Part shown: positions 8,396 through 16,708 of the stretch, one piece after another
Numbering within the stretch: position 1 is the first letter of the stretch
Layout: every line of letters begins with the position of its first letter
From: CAJINA01 sp964636125
GTDB lineage: Bacteria > Desulfobacterota > Desulfobacteria > Desulfobacterales > CAJINA01
Reading direction: 5' to 3'
DNA length: 64,000 nt
NCBI GenBank assembly: GCA_964636125.1
Contig: CAZWPX010000007.1
Span: 1 to 64,000 of the forward strand
The notes under the pieces: model-generated
The model's database searches: none
Seen by the model: the letters and a program-made list of their open reading frames with translations, nothing else
Told to the model about the DNA's origin: nothing
Translations under genes and position numbers: made by a program

Positions 8396-8992
8396 TCAAC
8401 CTTTCTTGTATACATAATAGTACTTCATCACTTTTTCCACGTAGTTCTGGGTTTCGGGAAAAGGCGGTATGCTTTTATATTTGTCCACCACGGTCGGTCC
8501 GGCATTGTAGGCGGCCAGGACCAGGGGCAGTCTGCCGTTATAGCGATTATGCAAGGTTTTGAAATACTTGGCACCGCCCATGATATTTTCCCGGGGATTA
8601 AAGGGATTGAGAATGTTCAGGCTCCTGTAGTTATCGGGCATGATCTGCATGAGTCCCTTGGCTCCCTTTTTTGAAACAGCCCGGGGGTCAAAATTGGATT
8701 CGGCTTTTATGATCGCTTTCAGCAGCGGTTCTGATACGCCATGGATTCGGGCGGCTTCCCTGATGATCCGATCATAACTTTTGGGTGTGCCGCTCTCTAT
8801 GGTTCTACCGGGTCTTTCTTTAATGTAGAGTCGGTATTGGGATGAAGTGGGGACATTTGAAAAATGAAGAACACCGTTGCTGTCAAGGTACATGTAAATA
8901 TCTGCATGGGATTTTCCGGGGGTGCTGATTAAAACGAGAATAACCACCCACAGGCCGTACAGGAAATTTTTTAAATGAATCGCCGTTTGCAT
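8396..8992 (-). CDS. Lytic transglycosylase with DUF4124-like N-terminus
   Basis: A 198-residue secreted or membrane-anchored murein enzyme. Residues 1-30 form a signal peptide (hydrophobic stretch 12-24, then SHA). Residues 31-60 (DIYMYLDSNGVLHFSN) look like a DUF4124-type segment. The goose-lysozyme-like SLT domain follows, with the catalytic Glu 98 in KAESNFDP, then GLMQIMP (113-119), a NIMGGAKY stretch and the AAYNAGP signature. These enzymes cleave the glycan chain of peptidoglycan with formation of 1,6-anhydromuramic acid. It is the last gene of a minus-strand group; the gap of 23 bases to the LUD gene suggests co-transcription. Confidence 0.93.
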   Translation of the reverse strand: MQTAIHLKNFLYGLWVVILVLISTPGKSHADIYMYLDSNGVLHFSNVPTSSQYRLYIKERPGRTIESGTPKSYDRIIREAARIHGVSEPLLKAIIKAESNFDPRAVSKKGAKGLMQIMPDNYRSLNILNPFNPRENIMGGAKYFKTLHNRYNGRLPLVLAAYNAGPTVVDKYKSIPPFPETQNYVEKVMKYYYVYKKG

Positions 8993-9015
8993 GGCTTTAC
9001 TTTGATTTTCCGGTC

Positions 9016-9669
9016 CTAAAACCCCAGATCATCATTGATAAGGATGACCTTTATTCTCCCTTTTGGAAACGACTTTTCAGAAATAGTCCAGACATTGCAT
9101 ATCCGCTCGGGACTCTTACAGTTCTGGCAGACCCCCGTTTTCAAACAGGGGTTTTTTTTGTCAAGACGCATGACGTTCACCGGCGCGGCATAGGTTTTAA
9201 TTCGTTCGATGGCCTCGTCCACATCGGCTACAATCTTGTTCCGCCCGACGATAATCAATACATTTTTCGGCCCGAAGGCGATGGCGCCCACCCGATTGCC
9301 GATCATATCCAGATTCACCAGGCGCCCTTTTTCAGTAACCGCATTGGTTCCGGTAATATAAAGATCAACCAGCAGGGACTGCCGCCTGAGTTCATAGGCT
9401 TCGGCCGGCGACAGGTTTTTGTCATAGGTATCCAGGACGGTAAGTCCCGGTCTCTTTTTTAGTTCTGTATATATCCCGGTTTGAATATGGCTGAGCGAGC
9501 CTCCCCAGGAAACCGTTTCGGGGGCCAGCTGCGGCAGCAATGTATCCATGACCAGGGTTTTGGTATCTGCGCGTGAATTTGCAATGTGGACTTCGAAATT
9601 GTTTTTCTCAAGGGCACTTTTAAGTGCTTCTAATTTGATCTCCCAGAAAGTCGTAATCGGTTTTTCCAC
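9016..9669 (-). CDS. LUD-domain protein (LutC/YkgG-like)
   Basis: The protein has 217 residues. Its core (residues 10-165) is a LUD domain: VSWGGSLSHIQTGIY, DLYITGTNAVTEKGRLVNLD and GNRVGAIAFGPKNVLIIVG are typical. LUD proteins include LutC and LutB subunits of lactate oxidation complexes, but many stand alone and have no known function; here no lutA/lutB partner is present. The C-terminus carries four cysteines (NPCLKTGVCQNCKSPERICN, about 173-192) that could bind a metal; stand-alone anaerobe LUD proteins commonly have them. The start ATG at 9669 has GGAGAGC-like bases upstream. It follows the HEAT-like gene after about 100 bp containing a small hairpin (9707-9713 with 9725-9731). Confidence 0.85.
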   Translation of the reverse strand: MEKPITTFWEIKLEALKSALEKNNFEVHIANSRADTKTLVMDTLLPQLAPETVSWGGSLSHIQTGIYTELKKRPGLTVLDTYDKNLSPAEAYELRRQSLLVDLYITGTNAVTEKGRLVNLDMIGNRVGAIAFGPKNVLIIVGRNKIVADVDEAIERIKTYAAPVNVMRLDKKNPCLKTGVCQNCKSPERICNVWTISEKSFPKGRIKVILINDDLGF

Positions 9670-9755
9670 TGTAAGCTCTCCTCTAAATTAAAATCAGTTG
9701 TCGGGCGCTGGCCACCTTTTTGACGGCCAGCCACGCGGCTTTATTTTTTCAATTT

Positions 9756-9769
9756 GTGAACGGACACTA
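9756..9769. repeat. Solitary end of the palindromic repeat family
   Basis: The 14 bases GTGAACGGACACTA are identical or nearly so to the right terminal inverted repeat of the elements at 28731-28876 and 50456-50603. The rest of an element is not visible, so this is a truncated or degenerate copy. The TAG stop of the HEAT-like gene (minus strand, 9767-9769) is formed by its outermost bases. Confidence 0.55.
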
Positions 9770-10171
9770 TTGACCTTCCCCCCCTCCAAGGACAATCGCG
9801 GCCAGGCCTCTTAACAGCAGATCCGGGCCTTCTATATCCTCGATTAATCTGGCAGCCAGATCATCGTTCTTATCCAAACCCGCTGCCGTTACACTGATCT
9901 GGTTGGCAGCGATACGCCGGGTGCTCTCCTCTTCATGGGAATCTGCCATGATGGTATAAAGCATCCAGACGACTTTCTTCCGGGCGGCAATACCCAGCAG
10001 GAATATAATTTCAGCCTTTAAATCGGTATCCGCCTGTTTGAATACTTTGGCGAGCACGGGTGTGGCCGTATCAATCTCATGTAAATAGAGCTCAATATTA
10101 TTAATATATAACAGCGTCTTTTGAAGCGGACTTTCCTGGTATTTATCATCAATACCCTTATCTTTTTTCAT
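9767..10171 (-). CDS. Small HEAT-repeat-like hypothetical protein
   Basis: I cannot assign a function to this 134-residue protein. The predicted pattern is wholly helical, with two or three HEAT-like helix pairs (KAEIIFLLGIAARKKVVWML; RRIAANQISVTAAGLDKNDDLA; GLAAIVLGGG). No signal peptide is present. It overlaps the end of the preceding small gene by 14 bases, so both are translated together and probably form an operon with the EndoQ-helicase fusion upstream. Its stop codon lies in a solitary repeat end, suggesting that the original C-terminus may have been altered by the repeat. Confidence 0.75.
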   Translation of the reverse strand: MKKDKGIDDKYQESPLQKTLLYINNIELYLHEIDTATPVLAKVFKQADTDLKAEIIFLLGIAARKKVVWMLYTIMADSHEEESTRRIAANQISVTAAGLDKNDDLAARLIEDIEGPDLLLRGLAAIVLGGGEGQ

Positions 10172-10526
10172 TGTACCGCTTCAAGATGAGTTTTTTGGGA
10201 AAATCGGCGTGGCCGATGTAGCGAATACAAAAATCCTCAGCCACAGCGCTGATATTATCCAAAACGGCCTCTTTTTCCCTGCTGTCTACAAAGTTTCTCT
10301 CTTTTGTCTGCTCAAATACAACCGTGTTGCCAATCGTTTTCAGAATGTCCGCAAGGTCCGGGGCCGGTGGCTCTTGTTTGGCACTCCAGTATTTTTCAAC
10401 CGGTACTTCGACCCGGGTTTTAAGTTCAACCCGGTAGCGATCTCCGGCAATTTTTCGTGAAGTATCAATAAATTCAAGTTGTAGTCCATTGTTAAGATCA
10501 ATCTTTTTTATCAGTTTTGCTGTCAT
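10158..10526 (-). CDS. Hypothetical protein downstream of the EndoQ-helicase fusion
   Basis: This 122-residue protein is unrecognised. It begins with a beta-rich stretch (KIDLNNGLQLEFIDTSRKIAG, then YRVELKTRVEVPV) and ends with a helical, charged part and Cys near 98 in EDFCIRYIG. No signal peptide or membrane segment is visible. It starts 14 bases after the end of the large fusion gene and overlaps the next gene by 14 bases, so it is almost surely co-transcribed with both. A role tied to the repair enzyme is possible from context only. Confidence 0.75.
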   Translation of the reverse strand: MTAKLIKKIDLNNGLQLEFIDTSRKIAGDRYRVELKTRVEVPVEKYWSAKQEPPAPDLADILKTIGNTVVFEQTKERNFVDSREKEAVLDNISAVAEDFCIRYIGHADFPKKLILKRYNEKR

Positions 10527-10540
10527 TTACCTTCCTCTTT

Positions 10541-13500
10541 TTAAAACAGTTGCAACTGCTCCTGGCTTTTAATCTGCTTTTTTAAAATTTTCTCAGTTTG
10601 GTGGTGCCGCAGCTCCTTTGCAATGTCTTGCACAAACGACGATAATTTACTCTCTTCTGTTTTTCCATAAATTTTGACCCGGTTTGCAAAGGTTAAAAAT
10701 AATTTTTCCATCGCCCGGGTCAGGGCCACGTAAAAAAGGCGTCTTTCTTCAGCCGGATCAGCCGGCGGCAGCCCCCCCCGACAGTAGGGTAGGCGTTTAT
10801 CATCACAGCCTGCAATAAAAACAATGGGAAACTCAAGTCCTTTGGCTGCATGCAGGGTCATCAAAGAGACCTTCTCTACGTTTTCCCTATATACATCTGA
10901 ATCCCTGTAAAGTGCAAGTTCACCTAAAAATGTGTTGGCGTCAGTTCCAAATCCCTGCGCATAATTCAATAACCGGTTGAAGGCGTCAAGGGTATCTCCT
11001 TCTTCTTTCAACATTGATTTCAGGCGGGTATTTTCAACCAGGTGAACAAGCTTTTTTTGAACATTCAATTGTTCAATTTCTTTTTCAAGGGTATAAATAC
11101 GGCCGAGAAAATTATATAATCTTTTCTGCCGTGCTTCGGTCAGACCCGTGATGGGAAATTGACGAACCATATATCTCAACGACTTCATCTGCAGACCGTT
11201 TTTAAGAAACCACTCTTTCAGCTGCCAGGCCGTTTTTCGGCTGATACCGGGCTGAACGGCTGCCCGGATTCGCTCTATATCCACCAAATTGGAAGAGCCC
11301 TCTAAGACACTGAGCAGTGATACAAGTTCTGCCAGACGTGAATGGTCCATCCAACTTTCACGGCTCACCAGTTGGCAGGGAATTCCGGCTGCAGTTAAGG
11401 TTGCGTCAATCACCTTGCCTTGCGAATGGGTTCGGTACAGCACTGCAAAATCTGCAAAACTGCTTGATTCTAAATCAATTCCCGGATCAACACTCCCAAA
11501 ATCAATACTGTGAAAACCGGTACCGCCCATCAGTTTTTCAATGGTTTTTCCAATGACCACCGCTTCGGCTGTTTCCGAAGTCGTTTCAATAACAGACAGG
11601 GTACCAGCACCGTCAGTTTCAGAGTATGTCCGCGCCCGGTTCCCATTGCTTTGACCTCTTTCAATCACCTGGTTAGCGGCTTTTAAAATGGTCTTGGTGC
11701 TGCGATAATTTTTTTCCAGGCCGATGACCCTTGCTCCCGGAAAATCTTTGACAAACCGGTTAAAATACGAACGGTCCGATCCTCTGAATCCATATATGGA
11801 TTGATCGGGATCGCCAATGGCGCAAATAGTTCCGCCGCCGGATGCCAATGCTTGTATAATACAATATTGGCCGTAGTTAATATCTTGATATTCATCTATA
11901 AAAATGTATTGGTAACGGGCGCTGCAATCTTGTTTGAAGAGCGGGTCTGCGGTGAACAGGCGTACGACCCTGAAAATGAGATCTTCAAAATCACATAACG
12001 CCTGAATATCCATAATATCTTGGTAATATTGATAAACACGGCTTGTCACACCCAGGTCGCACGAGTCTGTAACCACGGATATATCATCTTCCGGCCCTAA
12101 AATATTCTGTTTGGCACGTATAATACATTTCAGGTAATATTGGGGATCCCGGGTCACGTTCAAACCGCTGCGTTTGGCTTTATGGACAGCCTCTTGAATG
12201 GTAATTTTTCTGTCTCTATCGTTAATGACCCTGATCTTGTTTTCCGGGGACAATTGATTGAGCAATTTGAAACAAAAAGAATGAAACGTGGCCACTTCCG
12301 GAATCGCGACTGTATTTTCCAGGAGCCGGGCGAGTCTGGATTTCATTTCCCGGGCGGCTTTATGGGTAAACGTAACCGCGAGAATGTGTTTACTGTTTAC
12401 ATCCTGGTGGAGAATCTGGTGCGCGATTCTGCGGGTCAGGGTCAATGTTTTGCCAGTACCAGGGCCCGCAACTATCAACAGGGGTCTCGATAACTGCTCT
12501 ATAGCCCGGGTCTGTTCGCTGTTTAAATACAGCACCGGGTCGCTGGCCGTCCCATTGTTGTCAGCTTGCAGTGATCGCTTCTCCTTCTTAACCCGTTCTT
12601 TAAAAGCATTATCAGGAAAATTTTGACGGGCCGCCACGCTCATTTTTTCAGGCAGTTTAAAAAGGCGTCTCTGTCCGGATAGTTTGTCTCGCTCTTCAGG
12701 ACTGAAGATTCTGACAACCCCGAACTCACCGTCATAGCCACCGCTGATATCGAGTTCCCCCGCTCTCATCCGCGTGATCGCTTCAGCCAGAAACGGAATT
12801 CCGGATTCTGACAATCTCCGCCTGTCTATCTCCCTGAGAATCGATAATTCAGGCCCGAGATCCTCCAGCGCGGCCGCATAACAGGCGGCCACCCTTTTGG
12901 AATTAGGTCCCACCCTCAAAATTTCAGACAAAACGTCCACCAGCGGAACGAGGTTGGCAAAAGAGGGGCTGGTTTCCGGTTTGGATGCCTCTTCACGATC
13001 AGCCAGCATTTCCACTCGATAGGAGACACCGAGCGTAACCGGTTTATTACAGACCGGGCAACGCCCCCCCTCCGCAAGTGTCTCTTTGGGGTTCAGCCGT
13101 ATCTGGCATTTGCGGTGTCCATCAAAATGATATTTTCCCTGTTCCGGGTAAAATTCGATGGTTCCTTGAAAAGCATCATCCCCTTTGTTGACCAGGGCCT
13201 TTTTGATACTCGCATAATCAAGATCTGTATTGAAAATATTGGCCTCGCGTCCCAGTTTGGCCGGAGAGTGTGCATCTGAATTGGAAATAAGTGTCATGCG
13301 ATCCAACTGCGAAACACGCCAATTCATGGCCGGATCGGAACTGAGGCCCGTTTCCACAGCAAAAATATAGTCGCTTAAATCTTCAAAACAGGCTTCAACC
13401 GTTTCAAAACCGGATTTTGACCCCAGAAGCGAAAACCAGGGTGTCCATATATGCGCCGGGACGAGATATGCCTGATCATCTGTTTCCAGCAGAATCTCCA

Positions 13501-13942
13501 GAAGGTCGCGGGCATCAAGTCCCAGGATGGGCCTGCCGTCCGACTTAATATTGCCGATACGGTCTAATTTTTGATTAAATTCAGCAGCCTTTCCAAGGTT
13601 GGGAACAAATACAAGATTGTGGTTTTTACGTGTTTTTCCATCTTTTTTGTAAATATTGCTGATTTCCGACTGCAACATGAAACGGACTGGTCCGCGGCAG
13701 GAAAGCGGAACCTGTTGATCACAAACGCTGGCGATATCCTTGTGCAAACTGAAAAGGCCAGCCTCGGCCGGAACCAACTTGGCGTTGATTTCCGAAAACC
13801 AGCCCGGGTGAGTGAAATCACCGGTCCCCACCACCGTTATCCCTTTTAACTGAGCAGTTACATATAAATTTTCAAGGTCCAGATGCCTGGAAGTGGCCCG
13901 GGAAAATTTGGAGTGCACATGAAGATCTCCAATAAATTTCAT
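10541..13942 (-). CDS. Fusion of endonuclease Q-like PHP nuclease and UvrD-family helicase
   Basis: The 1133-residue protein joins two enzymes. Residues 1 to about 400 match the TIGR00375/EndoQ family: PHP motif DLHVHSKFSR with His 8 and His 10, VVGTGDFTHPGW, PAHIWTPWFS, VETGLSSDP and ISNSDAHS, then a zinc-binding segment near 278-300 with CPVCNKPVTLGV. EndoQ nicks DNA 5' of deaminated bases such as uracil, hypoxanthine and xanthine. Residues about 470-1120 form a complete SF1A helicase: Walker A GPGTGKT near 492, IDEYQD near 685, GDPDQSIYGFRG, EKNYRS, TLHAAKGLEF and FYVALTRA. Neither half lacks its main motifs. The ATG follows AGAGG. It heads a minus-strand group and lies divergent to rdgC-dnaN-gyrB. 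Repair of deaminated DNA with coupled unwinding is inferred. Confidence 0.9.
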   Translation of the reverse strand: MKFIGDLHVHSKFSRATSRHLDLENLYVTAQLKGITVVGTGDFTHPGWFSEINAKLVPAEAGLFSLHKDIASVCDQQVPLSCRGPVRFMLQSEISNIYKKDGKTRKNHNLVFVPNLGKAAEFNQKLDRIGNIKSDGRPILGLDARDLLEILLETDDQAYLVPAHIWTPWFSLLGSKSGFETVEACFEDLSDYIFAVETGLSSDPAMNWRVSQLDRMTLISNSDAHSPAKLGREANIFNTDLDYASIKKALVNKGDDAFQGTIEFYPEQGKYHFDGHRKCQIRLNPKETLAEGGRCPVCNKPVTLGVSYRVEMLADREEASKPETSPSFANLVPLVDVLSEILRVGPNSKRVAACYAAALEDLGPELSILREIDRRRLSESGIPFLAEAITRMRAGELDISGGYDGEFGVVRIFSPEERDKLSGQRRLFKLPEKMSVAARQNFPDNAFKERVKKEKRSLQADNNGTASDPVLYLNSEQTRAIEQLSRPLLIVAGPGTGKTLTLTRRIAHQILHQDVNSKHILAVTFTHKAAREMKSRLARLLENTVAIPEVATFHSFCFKLLNQLSPENKIRVINDRDRKITIQEAVHKAKRSGLNVTRDPQYYLKCIIRAKQNILGPEDDISVVTDSCDLGVTSRVYQYYQDIMDIQALCDFEDLIFRVVRLFTADPLFKQDCSARYQYIFIDEYQDINYGQYCIIQALASGGGTICAIGDPDQSIYGFRGSDRSYFNRFVKDFPGARVIGLEKNYRSTKTILKAANQVIERGQSNGNRARTYSETDGAGTLSVIETTSETAEAVVIGKTIEKLMGGTGFHSIDFGSVDPGIDLESSSFADFAVLYRTHSQGKVIDATLTAAGIPCQLVSRESWMDHSRLAELVSLLSVLEGSSNLVDIERIRAAVQPGISRKTAWQLKEWFLKNGLQMKSLRYMVRQFPITGLTEARQKRLYNFLGRIYTLEKEIEQLNVQKKLVHLVENTRLKSMLKEEGDTLDAFNRLLNYAQGFGTDANTFLGELALYRDSDVYRENVEKVSLMTLHAAKGLEFPIVFIAGCDDKRLPYCRGGLPPADPAEERRLFYVALTRAMEKLFLTFANRVKIYGKTEESKLSSFVQDIAKELRHHQTEKILKKQIKSQEQLQLF

Positions 13943-13960
13943 ATGGCCTCTGTTTGCAAC

Positions 13961-13969
13961 TTATTCACA
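13961..13969 (+). promoter_or_regulatory. DnaA box
   Basis: TTATTCACA matches the consensus TTATNCACA exactly. It lies 19 bases upstream of the start codon of the EndoQ-helicase gene, so it could be an origin element or serve DnaA control of that gene. A single 9-mer can occur by chance; its place next to the dnaN operon makes it noteworthy. Confidence 0.5.
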
Positions 13970-14228
13970 GATTGTTCATAACTATACGGTTATGAGCATC
14001 CAGCAGATAGTTGTTATTAAACTCCAGTTTATCAGTTGACTTAATTTAAAGCTATCAATAGGTACATACCTTAAAATTATAAAATAATTAAGATACTTAA
14101 GGATTTATTAGCGTTATGAACACCCTATAATCTTATTCTTTTATTATATTTAAAGAATAGAGAAAGATCTTTTGATTTACATATTAAAAAGGTGTTATTT
14201 TCAAGAACTGTTTTAGGGTAAAATTTTC

Positions 14229-14257
14229 TTGTAACTGCCCTAAAAAAAGGCTATATA
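14229..14257 (+). promoter_or_regulatory. Promoter candidate for rdgC-like-dnaN-gyrB
   Basis: TTGTAA (14229-14234), a 17-base spacer and TATATA (14252-14257) point toward the rdgC-like gene, about 160 bp upstream of its ATG. Both boxes match 4 of 6 bases. Other AT-rich candidates exist in the same gap. Confidence 0.4.
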
Positions 14258-14417
14258 TACATGTTTTTATGCTATATAACACAATATATTGGTATTCATT
14301 TTATTTTTAAAACCCCAACAGGTGTTCCGTCAATTAGTAATTATCGCCTATCCACCCACTGCCCTGTTTTTGGTTTAGAAAATAACGAATTAAGAATTAG
14401 AAAGTCAGGACTCGTTT

Positions 14418-15032
14418 ATGGGTTTACTATCATCCTCGGTTTCAATTACCCAGTACAAAGTTGAAGGACAGCTGCCCGCACCTGTAAATGAATCACTCCT
14501 CGCGGGGCTGAAAAGAAATTCAATCATTGAAATAGACAACGAATCCGAGGACCTTGTGTCCGGATGGACTTCATTTGAAAACCCTTACAAACCTGAATTT
14601 GAACTGCCGGGAGTTTCCATTGGAACCCGGTTTGTCTTTTCCATCAGGATTGATAAGAAAAGTATCCCCGCTAAAGTTTTGAAAAAACATTACTTTCTTG
14701 AAATATCCAAAAGGCTCGCCGAAACAGGTCGGGACTATTTGTCCAAAACTGAAAAAAGTGAGATCAGGGAACACGTTAAAACTGTGCTCAGCCTCAGAAT
14801 TCCGGCGACACCTAACATTTATGATATTATCTGGAATTATGAAGAGGGCGGTCTGTGGTTTTTTTCAAATCTGAAATCGGCTAACGAAGAACTTGAGACT
14901 CTTTTTTCAAAAGCATTTAAATTGACGTTGATCAGGGTATTTCCATTTTCCATGGCCGATATGCTGGCAGATCTATCAGGACCTGAAAAAGAAAAGCTGG
15001 CCAAGCTTTCTGCAACCGCCTTCACAGGATAA
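14418..15032 (+). CDS. rdgC: RdgC-like recombination-associated protein
   Basis: The 204-residue protein resembles the N-terminal two thirds of RdgC, a ring-shaped DNA-binding protein that limits RecA action. Shared features are IPAKVLKKHYFLEISKR, the KTEKSEIREHVKTVLS segment, a W-x-Y strand before GGLWFFSN, and RVFPFSMADML near the end. E. coli RdgC is 303 residues, so the C-terminal part is missing here. The next gene starts four bases later in the same frame with its own ribosome site, so the pair could be a split form. The ATG follows CAGGA. It is the first gene of the probable rdgC-dnaN-gyrB operon. Confidence 0.7.
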   Translation: MGLLSSSVSITQYKVEGQLPAPVNESLLAGLKRNSIIEIDNESEDLVSGWTSFENPYKPEFELPGVSIGTRFVFSIRIDKKSIPAKVLKKHYFLEISKRLAETGRDYLSKTEKSEIREHVKTVLSLRIPATPNIYDIIWNYEEGGLWFFSNLKSANEELETLFSKAFKLTLIRVFPFSMADMLADLSGPEKEKLAKLSATAFTG

Positions 15033-15035
15033 ATA

Positions 15036-15560
15036 ATGCTGGATGTAAGTGTAAGTTACAACAAATATAAGTTTATAGGTCATGAATTCTTAACCTGGCT
15101 TTGGTTTCTTATTGAAAAAAAACCCGAGCGGCTCAAGGCAGCCTCTAAAAATTTTGATTCACTGACCATTGGCAATCGCCTGGTTATTGAAAACAGAAGA
15201 AATGAGGAAGTGCTCGAAGCCATAACTATTAAAGGGGATGATGCCGGTCTTGAGGAAGGTTTCCTCTCCCTTAAGAAGGGCGCTGTTGTCACCGAAATCA
15301 ATCTGGTTCAGTCCCTTGGGGATCAAAACTGGAGCTACACCCTGAAAGGTGAAAGCTTGAACATTTCCAGTTTAAAAACTCCCGTTGTGGGCCAGGTAGA
15401 AACCGGAGATGACCTTGAAGGGGCTATTTTAGAAAAGACCTACCTGTATGAGCAGGTCATTGAAATGGTTAATAACCTATTTAAAATATTTATAAAAATA
15501 AGAGTTTCAGACAATTGGTCAGAAACAGTTGGTCAAATTAAAAAATGGATTGATTCATAA
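15036..15560 (+). CDS. Hypothetical protein paired with the RdgC-like gene
   Basis: A 174-residue protein with no assured family. It opens with a conserved-looking block FIGHEFLTWLWFLIEKKPE, followed by two beta-rich parts (GNRLVIENRRNEEVLEAITIKG; NWSYTLKGESLNISSLKTP) and a helical C-terminus. It is in the same reading frame as the RdgC-like gene, separated by one TAA and one codon, and the stop does not interrupt an obvious domain. AGGA seven bases upstream of its ATG supports independent translation. It sits directly before dnaN, so a DNA-related role as partner of the RdgC-like protein is likely but unproven. Confidence 0.75.
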   Translation: MLDVSVSYNKYKFIGHEFLTWLWFLIEKKPERLKAASKNFDSLTIGNRLVIENRRNEEVLEAITIKGDDAGLEEGFLSLKKGAVVTEINLVQSLGDQNWSYTLKGESLNISSLKTPVVGQVETGDDLEGAILEKTYLYEQVIEMVNNLFKIFIKIRVSDNWSETVGQIKKWIDS

Positions 15561-15592
15561 TATCAGGATGCTTTTTTAGAAAGGAATTCATT

Positions 15593-16708
15593 ATGAAATT
15601 TATGATTAAAAAGAGCGATGTTCTTGATGTTCTGTCGAAGGTTCAAGGATTAACCGGTCGAAAAAGTAACCTTGCGATCACATCCAATGTTTTGATCAGC
15701 GCGGGTGAAGACGGATTAAAATTGGCCGTCACCGACCTTGAAACGGGGTTTGAAGGATTGTACCCGGCCGTTGTGGAATCAGGTGGCACCATTGCGATAA
15801 ACGGCAGGAAATTTTTCGAAATTGTGAGGGATTTTCCCAACGAGGATATCCTGGTAAACGAAGTAGAAAATCACTGGATTGAGATCAGCAACAAGAATGT
15901 AGAATACCACATCGTCGGCATGAATCCTGATGATTTTCCCAGTATGCCGACCATTGAGGGCCAGGGATTTTTTGAAATTGAAAGCAACGCCCTTAAAAAG
16001 ATGATTGAAAAGTCACTGACCATCAGCACATCAGATGACAAAAGAGCTCATATTACAGGGATTTACCTTGAAAAAATTATTGATGATGATGATAAATTGC
16101 TGCGCATGGTGTCCACCGACGGCAGTCGTCTGTCTAAAACAGATTATCTGTCCGAGGACATTGAAAAACTGGAAATGGAAGGCAGTGTTATTGTCCCTAA
16201 AAAAGGACTCAGCGAGGTAAATAAATTTTTGGATGCGGAGGGGACCGTTGATATTGGTATCCAGGACAATCACCTGTTTATTAAGAAAGATAGTGAAAAT
16301 ATAATTATCCGCCTGCTCGAGGGAGAATTTCCCAAGTACGGCGATATTATAAAAATTAAAGGAGGCCATTCTGTCAGGCTGAATAAAAGCAAATTTCAGA
16401 TGATGCTAAAGAGGATGTCTATCCTAAGTTCTGAAAACTACAAAGGTGTCATATTTAAATTTTCAGATAATAAACTTATCATCACCTCAACGAACCCTGA
16501 CATTGGTGAATCAAAAGAGGAAATGGAAATTCCCTACAATGGTGAAACCATGGAAATGGCTTTTAATCCAAAATTTTTTATTGATACCATCAGTGTGCTG
16601 GAAAGTGAAAGTATCCTGATCAATCTTATCGATGAAGAAAAACCCTGTATTCTTGAAGGAGAGGATGAACAGCGCTTTTTAAGCGTTATCATGCCTATGC
16701 GGATCTAA
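15593..16708 (+). CDS. dnaN: DNA polymerase III beta subunit (sliding clamp)
   Basis: DnaN is the ring clamp that holds DNA polymerase III on DNA. The 371-residue length is normal for three clamp domains. Recognisable features are the opening MKFMIKKSDVLDVLSKVQG, TNPDIGES near 298-305 in the third domain, and the C-terminal MPMRI, which closely matches the usual MPMRL tail. The ATG follows AAAGGAA. It overlaps gyrB by one base (TAATG), a sign of coupled translation. dnaA, which normally precedes dnaN, is absent; an RdgC-like pair takes its place. Confidence 0.97.
   Translation: MKFMIKKSDVLDVLSKVQGLTGRKSNLAITSNVLISAGEDGLKLAVTDLETGFEGLYPAVVESGGTIAINGRKFFEIVRDFPNEDILVNEVENHWIEISNKNVEYHIVGMNPDDFPSMPTIEGQGFFEIESNALKKMIEKSLTISTSDDKRAHITGIYLEKIIDDDDKLLRMVSTDGSRLSKTDYLSEDIEKLEMEGSVIVPKKGLSEVNKFLDAEGTVDIGIQDNHLFIKKDSENIIIRLLEGEFPKYGDIIKIKGGHSVRLNKSKFQMMLKRMSILSSENYKGVIFKFSDNKLIITSTNPDIGESKEEMEIPYNGETMEMAFNPKFFIDTISVLESESILINLIDEEKPCILEGEDEQRFLSVIMPMRI

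Larger units (their letters stand above)
13943..14417. other. AT-rich divergent intergenic region, candidate replication origin
   Basis: This 475-bp gap has no gene. It is far richer in A+T than its surroundings and lies where transcription diverges: the repair helicase to the left, rdgC-dnaN-gyrB to the right. A perfect DnaA box TTATTCACA is at 13961-13969, followed by a weaker TTGTTCATA (13972-13980, two mismatches) and TTATGAACA (14115-14123, one mismatch). A 6-bp inverted repeat CATAAC/GTTATG lies at 13977-13994. One perfect box and dnaN nearby are suggestive but not proof of oriC; dnaA itself is not here. Confidence 0.45.
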
